64,000 bases of DNA from Scopulibacillus darangshiensis (GCF_004341035.1 NZ_SLXK01000003.1:1-64000), one strand, 5' to 3'. Positions 1 to 9,162 are shown, numbered from the stretch's first letter. Notes: a model not told the origin generated them from the sequence alone. Program-made: numbers and translations.

Positions 1-61
1 CTGAGTATTATAAAGGGGTACATGGTCAGGAATATAAACTATCGGATATTCTCTAGCCAAA

Positions 62-95
62 AAAGGACCGGGCGCTTTTTGCCCGGTTTTTCTTA
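62..95. terminator. Bidirectional rho-independent terminator
   Basis: ACCGGGC at 68-74 pairs with GCCCGGT at 82-88 around a T-rich loop. It is flanked by A-run and T-run, so it can end ispG on the minus strand and an unseen gene arriving from the left. Confidence 0.8.
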
Positions 96-100
96 TATAT

Positions 101-1219
101 TTATGCATTTGTTTCCGCTTTTTCCTTTTCTTTTGCTTCTTTGGCATAATGCTCTTTGGCAAGCTTGTCGACTTCTTTTTTTAATTCTTCAACCATGGTG
201 TCTTCTGGTACTTTTCGGACGATCTCACCATGTTTGAATAAAAGCCCTTCGCCATTTCCGCCAGCAATGCCGATATCTGCTTCTCGCGCTTCACCTGGAC
301 CGTTAACAGCGCACCCGAGCACAGCAACCTTTAATGGTGCTTTTATTGTTGAAATATATTCTTCGACTTCATTTGCGATTTTTATTAAATCAATTTGGAT
401 GCGCCCGCATGTCGGACAAGAAATAAGTGTCGCGGCATTTGACGCCAAACCGAATGTTTTTAACAATTCGCGGCACACTTTTACTTCATCAACAGGATCT
501 GTGGAAAGTGAAATTCTTAATGTATTGCCGATCCCCTTATGAAGGAGAATGCCGAGTCCGGCTGCGCTTTTTATAGAGCCGGAGAATTTCGTTCCTGATT
601 CAGTAATTCCCAGGTGCAGAGGGTAATCAAAAGCTTTTGACGCTTTCTCATAAGCCTCAACAGCCAGATTAACATCGGATGCTTTAAGGGAAACGATGAT
701 ATCATGGAAATCAAGATCCTCCAAAATCTTAATATGATATAAGGCACTTTCTACCATGCCATCTGCTGTTGGATAGCCATATTTTTCAAGAATTCTTCTT
801 TCCAATGAACCGGCATTTACGCCGATTCTAATCGGAATCCCTTTTTCCTTCGCAGCATTGACAACGGCTTCGACGTTTGCGCGCTTGCCGATATTACCTG
901 GATTAATCCGGATTTTATCAGCGCCGCCCTCGATGGCTTTCAACGCGAGTTTATAATTAAAGTGAATGTCCACAACGAGAGGAATGTTAATGCGCTTCTT
1001 TATCTCAGGAATGGCTTCAGCTGCCCTCATATCGGGACAGGCAACGCGCACGATTTGACATCCGGCTTCTTCTAGCCGGGCAATTTCGGCTACGGTTGCT
1101 TCAACATCATGAGTTTTGGTTGTTGTCATACTTTGTATGAAAAGTTCATTTGATCCGCCTATTGTCAAAGGTCCAACTTTAACTTTTCTAGTTTTTGTTC
1201 GATGGGTTATTTCTGACAT
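101..1219 (-). CDS. ispG: 4-hydroxy-3-methylbut-2-enyl diphosphate synthase (flavodoxin-type), IspG/GcpE
   Basis: Penultimate step of the MEP isoprenoid pathway: reductive ring opening of methylerythritol cyclodiphosphate to HMBPP in the cytosol. The 372-residue protein has the N-terminal TIM-barrel motif ([10 protein letters not shown] near residue 35). The C-terminal iron-sulfur domain has C268, C271 and C303 as [4Fe-4S] ligands and E310 in NGPGE as the conserved acid. Length is usual for the short bacterial form. The start has AAAGGAG about 10 nt upstream. Together with dxs and ispA later in the window it shows MEP-type isoprenoid synthesis. It corresponds to B. subtilis yqfY. Confidence 0.97.
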   Translation of the reverse strand: MSEITHRTKTRKVKVGPLTIGGSNELFIQSMTTTKTHDVEATVAEIARLEEAGCQIVRVACPDMRAAEAIPEIKKRINIPLVVDIHFNYKLALKAIEGGADKIRINPGNIGKRANVEAVVNAAKEKGIPIRIGVNAGSLERRILEKYGYPTADGMVESALYHIKILEDLDFHDIIVSLKASDVNLAVEAYEKASKAFDYPLHLGITESGTKFSGSIKSAAGLGILLHKGIGNTLRISLSTDPVDEVKVCRELLKTFGLASNAATLISCPTCGRIQIDLIKIANEVEEYISTIKAPLKVAVLGCAVNGPGEAREADIGIAGGNGEGLLFKHGEIVRKVPEDTMVEELKKEVDKLAKEHYAKEAKEKEKAETNA

Positions 1220-1354
1220 GACCCTATCGCTCCTTTAATTTGAAAGATATCTTATAACGCATTTTAGTATACCATAAATATTGTAGCAGGACCCTATCTT
1301 GGCTTTCAAGCCATCTGCCGGCTTGTTTTGTGACGAAAATCAAACGGATTCTTG

Positions 1355-1672
1355 TTATTTGTTTTTATAAATCGGAAAGGCGTATGACCGGCCAATCCTA
1401 ATATGATTAGGATCAGTATTTGGGTTAAGCTTATTGAAGTCATTCACCATTCGCTGGATCGCAATCGTATCATTTGGATTTAGCTTTTCAACGACGGAGA
1501 GGACAGTATCGCCAGGCGCAACTTGATAGTTTTTATATGGTATCGTGACGGTTTGTGTTACGTCAGTCTTGCGTTGTCCAGTATCTGCAGAGGGGAGGAC
1601 ACCCTCAGTCATATCACTATAGCTTGTCCAACCGACTAAGCCTAATATACTGATTATAATCAGCTTTTTCAT
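1355..1672 (-). CDS. LysM-domain small exported protein, YqfZ-like
   Basis: A 105-residue protein with an N-terminal hydrophobic segment (residues 3-17), then a single LysM-like repeat from about residue 49 (NYQVAPGDTVLSVVEKLNP) to residue 101. LysM binds peptidoglycan or chitin, so the protein probably sits at the membrane-wall interface. B. subtilis yqfZ, a LysM protein, lies beside ispG in the same way, which supports orthology. It may be cotranscribed with ispG, about 135 bp downstream on the same strand. The specific function is unknown. Confidence 0.75.
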   Translation of the reverse strand: MKKLIIISILGLVGWTSYSDMTEGVLPSADTGQRKTDVTQTVTIPYKNYQVAPGDTVLSVVEKLNPNDTIAIQRMVNDFNKLNPNTDPNHIRIGRSYAFPIYKNK

Positions 1673-1823
1673 ATAAACAGCACCTTAAGATCGAATTTCT
1701 ATCATACATATGTTCAGATATCCGGAATTATGCCTCACTTTCTTGTTTTTTCTGGGAACTTCAAGGGATATGAGACGTATAGATTAATTAAAGGGCAAGG
1801 ATTATAAGCAAGGGGGAATCGTT

Positions 1824-2459
1824 ATGGGGATTTTAGATCTGCCAGTCGTCGGCTTTATCGTCATTTTATTAGCAGCCCTATTATTATTTGGTGAAATGAT
1901 CGTAAAAACTAAAGGTGTGTTTGCACTCATCGGCGGTGTCTTATTTTTATTATATTTTTCACATCATCTTTCACACAAATCACCAGCGTTAATGATAGTT
2001 CTATTGGCTGTGGGCCTGTTGTTGATTATTCTGGATGGCAAGTTAATTACAAATGGTTCGGTAGCGGCAATAGGGATTGTGCTAATGATTTTAGCGTGTG
2101 CCCTTCCTACACCGTCGGTTCTCTATGGGACGATGGTTTCCATCGCTTTTATCATAGGTGTCGCCGGTTCCTTTTCTTTCCTTAAGGTATTCCCTGCAAG
2201 AGGCTATTGGTCAAAATTAACGCTTGTTGATCAGCTTTCAAGTGAACAAGGCTATAATTCCATGAATGCGTCTTACCAGGATTTAATTGGGCAGGACGGT
2301 GTCACGGCAACACCTTTTCGACCGGTGGGAACGGTGGAGATAGAAGGAAAGACGTATAGCGCGGTCACGAACGGCATTTGGTTGGAAAAGGGTACAGCTG
2401 TTAAAGTTGTCTCGGCTGACGGTACAAGAATTGTTATTGAAAAAGAAGCGGATGTCTAG
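1824..2459 (+). CDS. Short NfeD-family membrane protein
   Basis: A 211-residue protein with four to five hydrophobic helices in residues 5-120 and a C-terminal OB-like beta domain (about residues 150-208, ending in KVVSADGTRIVIEKE). This is the layout of NfeD proteins that lack the N-terminal ClpP-like protease domain. NfeD proteins are partners of SPFH/flotillin membrane scaffolds; no flotillin gene lies nearby, so its partner is unknown. Its ribosome binding site (AAGGGGGAA) and ATG are clear. It converges on and slightly overlaps the next gene. Confidence 0.75.
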   Translation: MGILDLPVVGFIVILLAALLLFGEMIVKTKGVFALIGGVLFLLYFSHHLSHKSPALMIVLLAVGLLLIILDGKLITNGSVAAIGIVLMILACALPTPSVLYGTMVSIAFIIGVAGSFSFLKVFPARGYWSKLTLVDQLSSEQGYNSMNASYQDLIGQDGVTATPFRPVGTVEIEGKTYSAVTNGIWLEKGTAVKVVSADGTRIVIEKEADV

Positions 2460-2479
2460 ACGGGACGTCCGCTTCTTTT
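2441..2479. terminator. Shared terminator embedded in two convergent gene ends
   Basis: AAAAGAAGCGGATGTC at 2441-2456 pairs with GACGTCCGCTTCTTTT at 2464-2479. A-runs and T-runs on the outer sides make it usable on both strands. The stem arms are coding sequence for the last codons of the two convergent genes. Confidence 0.75.
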
Positions 2480-2959
2480 AATAGTCCGTGGTTTAGGTTT
2501 GGGCACTGCTTGAATCATTGAGGCAAGAATAATGATACAAATAAGAATGTAAGCACTGAAGAACAAGGGCGGCAGAGAATAGATTGTTTCTATTACTGCA
2601 AGGATAACTGTTGGCCACGTTATGGCATTTGCGGTTAACGACCAGACATGCTGAAAGCTCAGGCGCCGCTGCAACGTTTTTTTTATCAAAAAGCCAAGGC
2701 AAGCTAACATAGTAATCGCAACAAAGATGAAACAAGCAATGACGAAAAAATAAAAAATAACCATAATTGGAACGAAGATCGACGATAGTGATGGATTCTT
2801 AGTATAAAAAGAAATCAAGGTTGATGGCGACAAACAAAGTGTCACGATGGCTGTTAAAAGAAAAACGTACATAATAGTGGTCGTGATTTTTTGAAACCGG
2901 TACATCGAAGATTTTCTGGGATGGAAGAGATTATTCCACAATTGTTTTAATACCGTCAT
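2456..2959 (-). CDS. Short DUF1189-like membrane protein, YqgB-related
   Basis: A 167-residue membrane protein with four predicted helices (about 28-48, 62-90, 110-128, 132-150) and a basic C-terminus. The start region (LWNNLFHPRKSSMYRFQKI) and the second half (FQHVWSLTANAITWPTVI) look like DUF1189 proteins such as B. subtilis YqgB, which lies near sodA in that genome. Typical members, as I recall them, are around 250 residues with an extracytoplasmic region between helices 1 and 2; here that part is only about 13 residues, so this seems a shortened form. The family assignment is moderate and the function unknown. Confidence 0.55.
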   Translation of the reverse strand: MTVLKQLWNNLFHPRKSSMYRFQKITTTIMYVFLLTAIVTLCLSPSTLISFYTKNPSLSSIFVPIMVIFYFFVIACFIFVAITMLACLGFLIKKTLQRRLSFQHVWSLTANAITWPTVILAVIETIYSLPPLFFSAYILICIIILASMIQAVPKPKPRTIKRSGRPV

Positions 2960-3258
2960 ATGATCACCCTAAGGAAATTTTACAAAAGCTGTGGTCATTA
3001 AACAAGTTCTTTATTATACTATAAGAAGAAAAAGGCCCCGAGCATTAAGCGGGTAGATTGGAAAAACAAAAAGGAAAAAATATTTTATAAAAAAGTATTG
3101 TTTTTATGCTTAGGAAGTGTTATCATTATTTCTGTCGCCGAAAGATGATTGCAGACAAATTGCTTGAAAAACTTATTCAAAGTAAAGGTTGACACTCCAA
3201 GATACATATGATAAATTAAATCTTGTCGTTAAAATGTTCTTAAACATTATTTGAAGCA
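2960..3258. other. Intergenic region upstream of the tRNA cluster
   Basis: No convincing gene. A possible promoter for the tRNA operon is TTGACA at 3189-3194 with TAAATT at 3212-3217, a 17-nt spacer; the -10 is weak. Confidence 0.4.
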
Positions 3259-3313
3259 TTGCAGAAGAAGAGACAGAAGTCATCTTCGAATAATATTCCA
3301 CAGTAGCTCAGTG
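3259..3313 (+). repeat. First copy of a 55-bp direct repeat containing the 5' end of a tRNA-Asn gene
   Basis: Identical to 3377-3431, offset 118 bp. The last 17 nt of this copy (3297-3313) equal the first 17 nt of the intact tRNA-Asn gene. After that the sequence diverges into a hairpin-forming stretch (CTCGAA...TTCGAG within TGCAT...ATGCA, about 3323-3356). This copy is a truncated tRNA remnant and not functional. Confidence 0.85.
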
Positions 3314-3376
3314 ACGAGCGGTTGCATCTCGAATAAGCTTCGAGTTGTCTCGATGCACAAGCTGCGGAGAATATGC

Positions 3377-3431
3377 TTGCAGAAGAAGAGACAGAAGTCA
3401 TCTTCGAATAATATTCCACAGTAGCTCAGTG
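3377..3431 (+). repeat. Second copy of the 55-bp direct repeat, leading into the intact tRNA-Asn
   Basis: Exact copy of 3259-3313. Here the repeat continues into the complete tRNA-Asn gene. Confidence 0.85.
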
Positions 3432-3489
3432 GTAGAGCTATCGGCTGTTAACCGATCGGTCGCAGGTTCGAATCCTGCCTGTGGAGCCA
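3415..3489 (+). tRNA. tRNA-Asn (GTT)
   Basis: 75 nt. Acceptor TCCACAG pairs with CTGTGGA. The anticodon loop CTGTTAA gives GTT, the T arm contains GGTTCGAATCC, and CCA is encoded. First gene of a six-tRNA cluster. Confidence 0.97.
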
Positions 3490-3492
3490 AAT

Positions 3493-3569
3493 GGCGGTGT
3501 AGCTCAGCTGGCTAGAGCGTACGGTTCATACCCGTGAGGTCGGGGGTTCGATCCCCTCTACCGCCACCA
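3493..3569 (+). tRNA. tRNA-Met elongator (CAT)
   Basis: 77 nt with encoded CCA. Acceptor GGCGGTG pairs (one wobble or mismatch) with TACCGCC. The anticodon loop is TTCATAC. It closely resembles the B. subtilis elongator methionine tRNA and lacks the initiator-type unpaired first base. Confidence 0.9.
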
Positions 3570-3577
3570 TATACCAT

Positions 3578-3654
3578 GGCGATTGTGGCGAAGTGGTTAA
3601 CGCATCGGATTGTGGTTCCGACATTCGTGGGTTCGATTCCCATCAGTCGCCCCA
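3578..3654 (+). tRNA. tRNA-His (GTG)
   Basis: The anticodon loop TTGTGGT gives GTG. The extra 5' G (G-1) needed by histidyl-tRNA synthetase is encoded, opposite the C73 discriminator. Acceptor GCGATTG pairs with CAGTCGC; CCA is encoded. Confidence 0.95.
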
Positions 3655-3657
3655 TTG

Positions 3658-3734
3658 GGACCCTTAGCTCAGTTGGTCAGAGCAGACGGCTCATAACCGT
3701 CCGGTCGTAGGTTCGAGTCCTACAGGGTCCACCA
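3658..3734 (+). tRNA. tRNA-Ile2 (CAT, lysidine-modified)
   Basis: Anticodon CAT in loop CTCATAA, acceptor GGACCCT/AGGGTCC. C4-G69 and C5-G68 pairs are recognition features of TilS, which converts C34 to lysidine so that the tRNA reads AUA as Ile. The body closely matches the B. subtilis Ile2 species, so I call Ile rather than Met. Confidence 0.85.
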
Positions 3735-3747
3735 CTGAATAACATAC

Positions 3748-3840
3748 GGAGGAATACCCAAGTCCGGCTGAAGGGATCGGTCTTGAAAACCGACAGGGGC
3801 TTAACGGCTCGCGGGGGTTCGAATCCCTCTTCCTCCGCCA
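3748..3840 (+). tRNA. tRNA-Ser (TGA)
   Basis: 93 nt with a long class II variable arm. The anticodon loop CTTGAAA gives TGA. Acceptor GGAGGAA pairs with TTCCTCC; CCA is encoded. Confidence 0.96.
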
Positions 3841-3880
3841 TATTTTTTAAAAAAGTTGAATAAGCATTCTTTTATATCAT

Positions 3881-3959
<79 letters not shown>

Positions 3960-4230
3960 ATTTATCAAACGTTCCGCGTTGAATAATTAATGCTCGTTTG
4001 ATATCGGGAGTGCCCACTGGGTGCAACCAAAAAATGTCCTTGAAGGGCTATTTTTTTTGTCTTCTTTTAATCGCTATGTGCCTTTTTATTTCTTTTTTGA
4101 AATTCAATGTTTAATATTTGATGTCCTCGGGGAATTTTGATACTGTAAAAAGTGTAGGACAAGGTGTTGTTATCACCATCTAACAGTCCTGCGACAAATC
4201 TACATACCAATTTCAAGGAGGAGATTTAAG

Positions 4231-4842
4231 ATGGCTAATTATCAACTTCCAGATCTACCGTATGATTATAATGCGCTTGAACCACACATTGATGAAGAAA
4301 CAATGAGGATTCATCATGATAAACACCACGGAACATATGTCAGCAAGCTAAATGCTGCGCTTGAAGGCAACGAAGAGTTTTCAAGCCAATCAGTTGATGA
4401 TGTATTGAAAAATCTTAATGCTGTTCCTGAAAATATTCGCACAGCTGTCAGAAACAATGGCGGAGGTCACTCAAACCATACATTCTTCTGGCAAATCCTA
4501 TCACCAAATGGCGGCGGTGAACCTACAGGTGCAATTGCCGATGCTATTAGCTCTAAATTTGGCAGCTTTGACAAATTTAAAGAAGAATTTGCAGCTGCTG
4601 CGGCAGGCCGTTTTGGTTCAGGCTGGGCATGGCTTGTTGTTAACAATGGCGACATTGAAATCGTCAGCACGCCAAATCAAGACTCACCAGTATCTGAAGG
4701 CAAAACTCCTGTTTTAGGCCTTGATGTTTGGGAGCATGCTTATTACCTCAAGTATCAAAATAAACGTCCTGATTACATTAACGCTTTCTGGAATGTCGTT
4801 AATTGGGATGAAGTTAATAAGCGTTACGAAACAGCAAAATAA
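4231..4842 (+). CDS. sodA: Superoxide dismutase, Mn/Fe family (SodA)
   Basis: Dismutates superoxide in the cytosol. The 203-residue protein has the N-terminal alpha-hairpin ligand His ([10 protein letters not shown], about residue 27), a second His in NHTFFWQ near 82, and the C-terminal metal motif DVWEHAYY (Asp and His near 165-169). The Gly-Gly and Gln pattern in the [12 protein letters not shown] region suggests the manganese form. AAGGAGGAG precedes the ATG. It is flanked on the right by a strong terminator and probably forms a single-gene unit. The sodA-yqgE-pbpA order matches B. subtilis. Confidence 0.97.
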   Translation: MANYQLPDLPYDYNALEPHIDEETMRIHHDKHHGTYVSKLNAALEGNEEFSSQSVDDVLKNLNAVPENIRTAVRNNGGGHSNHTFFWQILSPNGGGEPTGAIADAISSKFGSFDKFKEEFAAAAAGRFGSGWAWLVVNNGDIEIVSTPNQDSPVSEGKTPVLGLDVWEHAYYLKYQNKRPDYINAFWNVVNWDEVNKRYETAK

Positions 4843-4851
4843 ATGAAGATA

Positions 4852-4890
4852 TTAAAAAGGCCTGTGTCACGCAGGCCTTTTTAATTTTTT
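4852..4890 (+). terminator. Terminator of sodA
   Basis: TTAAAAAGGCCTG and its exact inverted copy surround a short loop, followed by a T-run. Confidence 0.9.
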
Positions 4891-5169
4891 TGGAAACTAT
4901 AGAATGTCGGCTTGTGGATAAGAAATTGAGGGAGAAGGAACATGTGCAGGTGGAAAAGTCGCCGATAATATTAAAAGAGCATTTTGATGGTTCAGGAAGC
5001 TACATTCCGAGTTATTCCCTGCCTCTTATAGAAATGATATTGAAGAAACCGTCCAGAAAACCATTAGGTGCATCACACGAGTAGTAAATTTATTGTCACT
5101 TTCGGGGCTTAGCCTATATAAGGGGAGGATTCCCTTGTTAATTGGAAATTAATAAATCCGCTTTTTCTA

Positions 5170-5343
5170 TTAGCGGAACCTGAGTCCTATAAGGATTGAG
5201 CGCAGCCTTTTATAGGACTGTCATTCCGCTATTTTGGCAAAAATGCTGTATTTTGCGAGCGTATAGGACTGTGGTTCCGTTAACCGGTATTTTATGGGCT
5301 CATTAGAGCAACATTTTGGCAAATAGCGGAATCTGAGTCCTAA
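5170..5343. repeat. Cluster of four copies of a palindromic repeat (core TAGCGGAAnnnnAGTCCTATA)
   Basis: Direct copies lie at 5170-5191 and 5322-5343, inverted copies at 5210-5231 and 5262-5282. The first two form a hairpin over about 60 bp. The flanks contain related ATTTTGGCAAA pieces. The sequence is noncoding. The rest of the sodA-yqgE gap (4891-5657) shows no convincing gene. Confidence 0.8.
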
Positions 5344-5657
5344 AGCTTCTATTGCCGCTTGTTAGTTCCGCCCGCCAATTTAGAGGTTAAAACATTAATT
5401 GGCGCCTTTGCTTTTTTTATTGTTTTTTTGGAAGAACCATCAAAAAAATCCCCATATTCACCGAAAAAACGATGATTCCCTCACGCAATGTCCATCAAAA
5501 CAGACTCACCTGCAAAACTGACGCAATCCCCGAACAACAAAAGGACCCGAATCCTTTCAACATCATTTATATTTTCGTTTAAATTGATTCCCATCGCATA
5601 TCTTCAACACAATGACACACAATAATTGTAGTTAAAGAAGTAGGGGAGTCGAGATGA

Positions 5658-6938
5658 ATGGATATTTTTAAGAAAATCACGGGTGAAGACCATGTGCCGA
5701 AAGATCTCTTACTTTTACTACTGATCGGTGGTTTTTATTATCTAAGCATCGCCTTATCTAATACGTTCGTTAATGTTTATATATGGAAACAATCACAAAG
5801 CTTTTTGGATATAGGGCTTTACAACCTGATGATTGTCATTTTTCAACCGTTAACGTTTATTTTGGCCGGACGCTGGGCAAAGCGAATTGATCGGGTTATC
5901 GTAATGCGGCTGGGTGTCATTTCCCTTGCTGTTTTTTTCATTACAGTCCTGTTGCTCGGATCTCATGCCTCACAATTTCTCCTATTGCTCGGCGCTTTAA
6001 TCGGTATTGGATTCGGCTTCTATTGGCTCGCTTTTAATGTGCTGACGTTTGAGATCACCGAACCGGAAACAAGGGATTTCTTTAACGGCTTCCTTGGTCT
6101 TTTATCATCATTTGCCGGAATGATCGGTCCTTTGACAGCGGGTTGGATCATATCCTCAATGGAAAAGTTCACTGGATACAAAGTTATCTTTGCCGTGTCA
6201 CTTTTTTTATTTACATTAGCTGTTATTACAAGCTTTTATTTACGCAGGCGGCCGGCAGACGGTCACTTTGTCATTAAACGAATTATCAGTGAACGTGGAA
6301 ATAATCCCCAATGGAAACGGGTTTTAAATGCCCACTTTTTTCAGGGTCTTCGTGAGGGAACTTTTGTTTTTGTTATTGGGATCTGGGTGTTCATTACAAC
6401 AAAAAGTGAAATGGCGCTTGGTACCTTTGGTTTTGTTGAATCAGCTGTTCTTTTTATTAGCTATTTTTTCGTCTCAAGGTTAATTAAGCCATCAGGACGG
6501 AAAAAGGCGATTCTAATCGGAGGCATCCTTCTCTACGCGTCAGTCTATCTCATTGCCTTTAAACTCACATATACCACGTTGATTTTCTATGCCGTCACTG
6601 CAGCGATTGCTTATCCTGTTTTACTCGTGCCATATGTATCAATGACGTATGATGTTATTGGAAAAGGCTGGCAGGCCGCGGAAATGAGAATAGAATATAT
6701 TGTTGTTAAAGAGATGTTCTATAATTCTGGACGGATCGTCTCCATTATACTCTTCCTTGCAACCGTTTTAATTTTTAATAAAGAAGGCATCCGTTACCTG
6801 TTATTATTCATCGGGCTTGGCCATTTCTTCATTTATTTTTGCATTCGTCACGTCAGATTAAAAACACAGCATAACAGAAAAATTAATGCCAATTCGCCTG
6901 AACAATTCCCGGACGGTGAGAGCGGATCACCGATTTAA
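5658..6938 (+). CDS. MFS transporter, YqgE-like
   Basis: A 426-residue integral membrane protein with about 12 hydrophobic helices beginning at residue 17. An MFS loop motif lies after helix 2 (GRWAKRIDRVIVMR, residues 72-85). It lies between sodA and pbpA exactly as B. subtilis yqgE does. The substrate is unknown; MFS members of this subgroup are annotated as general exporters. A GGGGAG about 10 nt upstream supports the chosen ATG. The C-terminal tail is polar and short. Confidence 0.85.
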   Translation: MDIFKKITGEDHVPKDLLLLLLIGGFYYLSIALSNTFVNVYIWKQSQSFLDIGLYNLMIVIFQPLTFILAGRWAKRIDRVIVMRLGVISLAVFFITVLLLGSHASQFLLLLGALIGIGFGFYWLAFNVLTFEITEPETRDFFNGFLGLLSSFAGMIGPLTAGWIISSMEKFTGYKVIFAVSLFLFTLAVITSFYLRRRPADGHFVIKRIISERGNNPQWKRVLNAHFFQGLREGTFVFVIGIWVFITTKSEMALGTFGFVESAVLFISYFFVSRLIKPSGRKKAILIGGILLYASVYLIAFKLTYTTLIFYAVTAAIAYPVLLVPYVSMTYDVIGKGWQAAEMRIEYIVVKEMFYNSGRIVSIILFLATVLIFNKEGIRYLLLFIGLGHFFIYFCIRHVRLKTQHNRKINANSPEQFPDGESGSPI

Positions 6939-6982
6939 CTTTATTGACAATGAATGTCTAACAACAGCCTGTTCAAACATTG

Positions 6983-7022
6983 TATAATGGTGGCACCATG
7001 ATTTTTTTGGTGTCACTTTTTT
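6983..7022 (+). terminator. Hairpin terminator after yqgE, overlapping a -10-like element
   Basis: GTGGCACC (6990-6997) pairs with GGTGTCAC (7009-7016), followed by six T. TATAAT lies directly before it at 6983-6988, with TTGACA at 6944-6949 too far away to be its -35. It may be simple termination or an attenuator in front of pbpA. Confidence 0.65.
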
Positions 7023-7075
7023 GGGGTTGTGTTATTCTAGAAGGTGGAGCATAAGTTAAATTTGGAGTGAATGGC

Positions 7076-9124
7076 ATGGATCATGAAAAGAGAACGAAGA
7101 AAAAAAGAAATCACCTTCCTTTTCGTTTAAATATACTTTTTTTAGCTGTATTTTTGGCGTTTTCCGTATTGATTTTGCGTCTTGGTGTCGTCCAGATTGT
7201 AAAGGGCAAGGAATACCAAGATAAAGCAAATGAGACAGATCATGCTAAGACGCAATTGGATTCAGCGAGAGGGAAGATTTACGCTGCGAATGGTACGGTC
7301 CTGGCTGACAATCAAGCGGAATTAGCGGTTGTCTACATAAGGAAGCCAGGGACGACGAGCAAAGATAATTTAAAAACGGCAAAGAAATTAGCAAAGCTGA
7401 TTAATATGGATGATTCGAAAGTGACCGAGAGGGATGAAAAGGACTATTGGATATTAACCCATAGTGATGCTTACGACCAAAAGCTAACACAAGCTGAACA
7501 GAAGAACTTTAAAGAAGATCCGAAGGAAGCGGATAAAGCGTATGATCTTGTCTTAGACCGAATCACAAAAAAGGATTTGGACAGCATTTCCAAGGCGGAT
7601 ATGGAAGTTATTGCGATCAAACGGGAGCTGGATCAATCAACAGACTTGACACCGCACTTTATCAAGAAAGACCTAAGTGAAAAGGAACTCGCGCTGATTG
7701 GTGAGCATCTGGGCGATTTCGACGGAAAAATCGATACAGCCGTGGCGTCAACCCGGAAATATCCTAACGGTGACTACTTCTTCCTCGGTCAGGTCAAGGA
7801 TATTCCTTCAGAACTCGTTGACGGCTTCCTGGCCAAAGGCTATAACCGTAATGATAAGGTCGGCGTCAGCAACCTAGAAGAAGAATATGAAGATGCCTTG
7901 CGCGGGATTCCGACAACCCTGACGTTTACGACGAAAAATGGGAAGGCAGTCAATACACCAGAAAAAAAGGAAGGTCAAAGAGGCTACGATATCCAACTGA
8001 CCATCAACAATAAGCTGCAAAAGGAAATTGCAAAGATTATAGATAAAGATATATCAAACACCAAACATACCTTCCCGCAACCAAAGCTTGACAGCGCCTA
8101 TGCTGTCGTGATGGATCCGCATACCGGCGGGATTTTGGCTATAGTTGGCCGGAAAATTGACCATAGCACTGGGAAGTTCGAGGACGCATCATCTGGGGCA
8201 ATCTATAATGCCTTCCAGATGGGTTCTGCTGTAAAGGGAGCGACGGTACTAGGCGGTTTCCAATATAACGCTGTTCCGGAATATTTTAATGATATGCCTA
8301 TCGTTTATAAGAACGGCGGGAGATTCAAATCCTATAGTGATTTCGGTACTTTGACACCTGAAACAGCCCTTGAGCATTCTTCCAACGTATTTATGGCAAA
8401 AATTGCATCCAATATGGCAGGCTTTAAATTAAGGCCCGAAAATGGCCATTATAAGGCAAGAGTTTTTACCGGTGAACACTATCGAAAAGCGTTTGAAAAC
8501 CTAAGACAGGCATACGGCCAATTTGGATTAGGAGTAGAAACTGGCGTTGATCTGCCGTTTGAAAGCACTGGGTATGAAGGCGGTATTCCCAAAGAAGGCG
8601 GTAAAATCATGCAGTTCGCGATTGGACAGTTTGATACCTATACACCACTGCAGCTGGCACAATATGCGTCAACGATCGCAAACGGCGGCTATCGATTAGC
8701 ACCGCACTTTTTAAAATCGATTCATGCGCCGACGAATGATCCGAAAAAATTGGGGCCAACGATTTATCATTATGAACCGAAAGTGCTTAATCACATCAAG
8801 AATACACAAGAAGAAATTGACCGGGTCCAACGGGGGTTTTATTTAGTAACACATGCACCGAATGGAACAGCGCCAAGCTTAGGGCACCGTGACAATGCAA
8901 AATACAAAATTGCCGCCAAAACAGGTACGGCGCAAATTGATGTTGAAAATGATCCTGAACTTTACAATAAATCATTAGTGGCTTATGCACCTTATGATGA
9001 TCCGAAGGTAGTCGTGGCTGTTGTTGTACCTGAAATAAAACATGGTGAGACAAATCTGGATATTGCCCAAGACATCTTTAAAGCTTACGACAAATTAACA
9101 GGGCATTCTTTAACAAAAGGGTAA
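7076..9124 (+). CDS. pbpA: Class B penicillin-binding protein (transpeptidase), PbpA/PBP2A-like
   Basis: Peptidoglycan transpeptidase of the elongation machinery, anchored by one N-terminal helix (about residues 20-40) with the catalytic domain outside. The three active-site motifs are present: S384-A-V-K, S435-S-N and K615-T-G. An N-terminal dimerisation domain precedes them. I place the start at ATG 7076: the TTTGGAG Shine-Dalgarno ends 8 nt before it and would overlap the upstream in-frame GTG at 7067. The context after yqgE equals B. subtilis pbpA. The product is 682 residues. Confidence 0.93.
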   Translation: MDHEKRTKKKRNHLPFRLNILFLAVFLAFSVLILRLGVVQIVKGKEYQDKANETDHAKTQLDSARGKIYAANGTVLADNQAELAVVYIRKPGTTSKDNLKTAKKLAKLINMDDSKVTERDEKDYWILTHSDAYDQKLTQAEQKNFKEDPKEADKAYDLVLDRITKKDLDSISKADMEVIAIKRELDQSTDLTPHFIKKDLSEKELALIGEHLGDFDGKIDTAVASTRKYPNGDYFFLGQVKDIPSELVDGFLAKGYNRNDKVGVSNLEEEYEDALRGIPTTLTFTTKNGKAVNTPEKKEGQRGYDIQLTINNKLQKEIAKIIDKDISNTKHTFPQPKLDSAYAVVMDPHTGGILAIVGRKIDHSTGKFEDASSGAIYNAFQMGSAVKGATVLGGFQYNAVPEYFNDMPIVYKNGGRFKSYSDFGTLTPETALEHSSNVFMAKIASNMAGFKLRPENGHYKARVFTGEHYRKAFENLRQAYGQFGLGVETGVDLPFESTGYEGGIPKEGGKIMQFAIGQFDTYTPLQLAQYASTIANGGYRLAPHFLKSIHAPTNDPKKLGPTIYHYEPKVLNHIKNTQEEIDRVQRGFYLVTHAPNGTAPSLGHRDNAKYKIAAKTGTAQIDVENDPELYNKSLVAYAPYDDPKVVVAVVVPEIKHGETNLDIAQDIFKAYDKLTGHSLTKG

Positions 9125-9128
9125 AATA

Positions 9129-9162
9129 AAGGGCGTTACAATCTTTTGATTGTAACGCCCTT
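9129..9162. terminator. Bidirectional terminator between pbpA and yqzC
   Basis: AAGGGCGTTACAA and its inverted copy form a long perfect stem between two convergent genes. Confidence 0.88.

Noticed and set aside
3991-4070. Terminator after the tRNA cluster
   Set aside because: Only a weak CCTT/AAGG stem before the T-run near 4050; too weak to call.
4890-5084. 64-residue frame after sodA
   Set aside because: TTG start without ribosome site directly at the sodA terminator, no recognisable domain.
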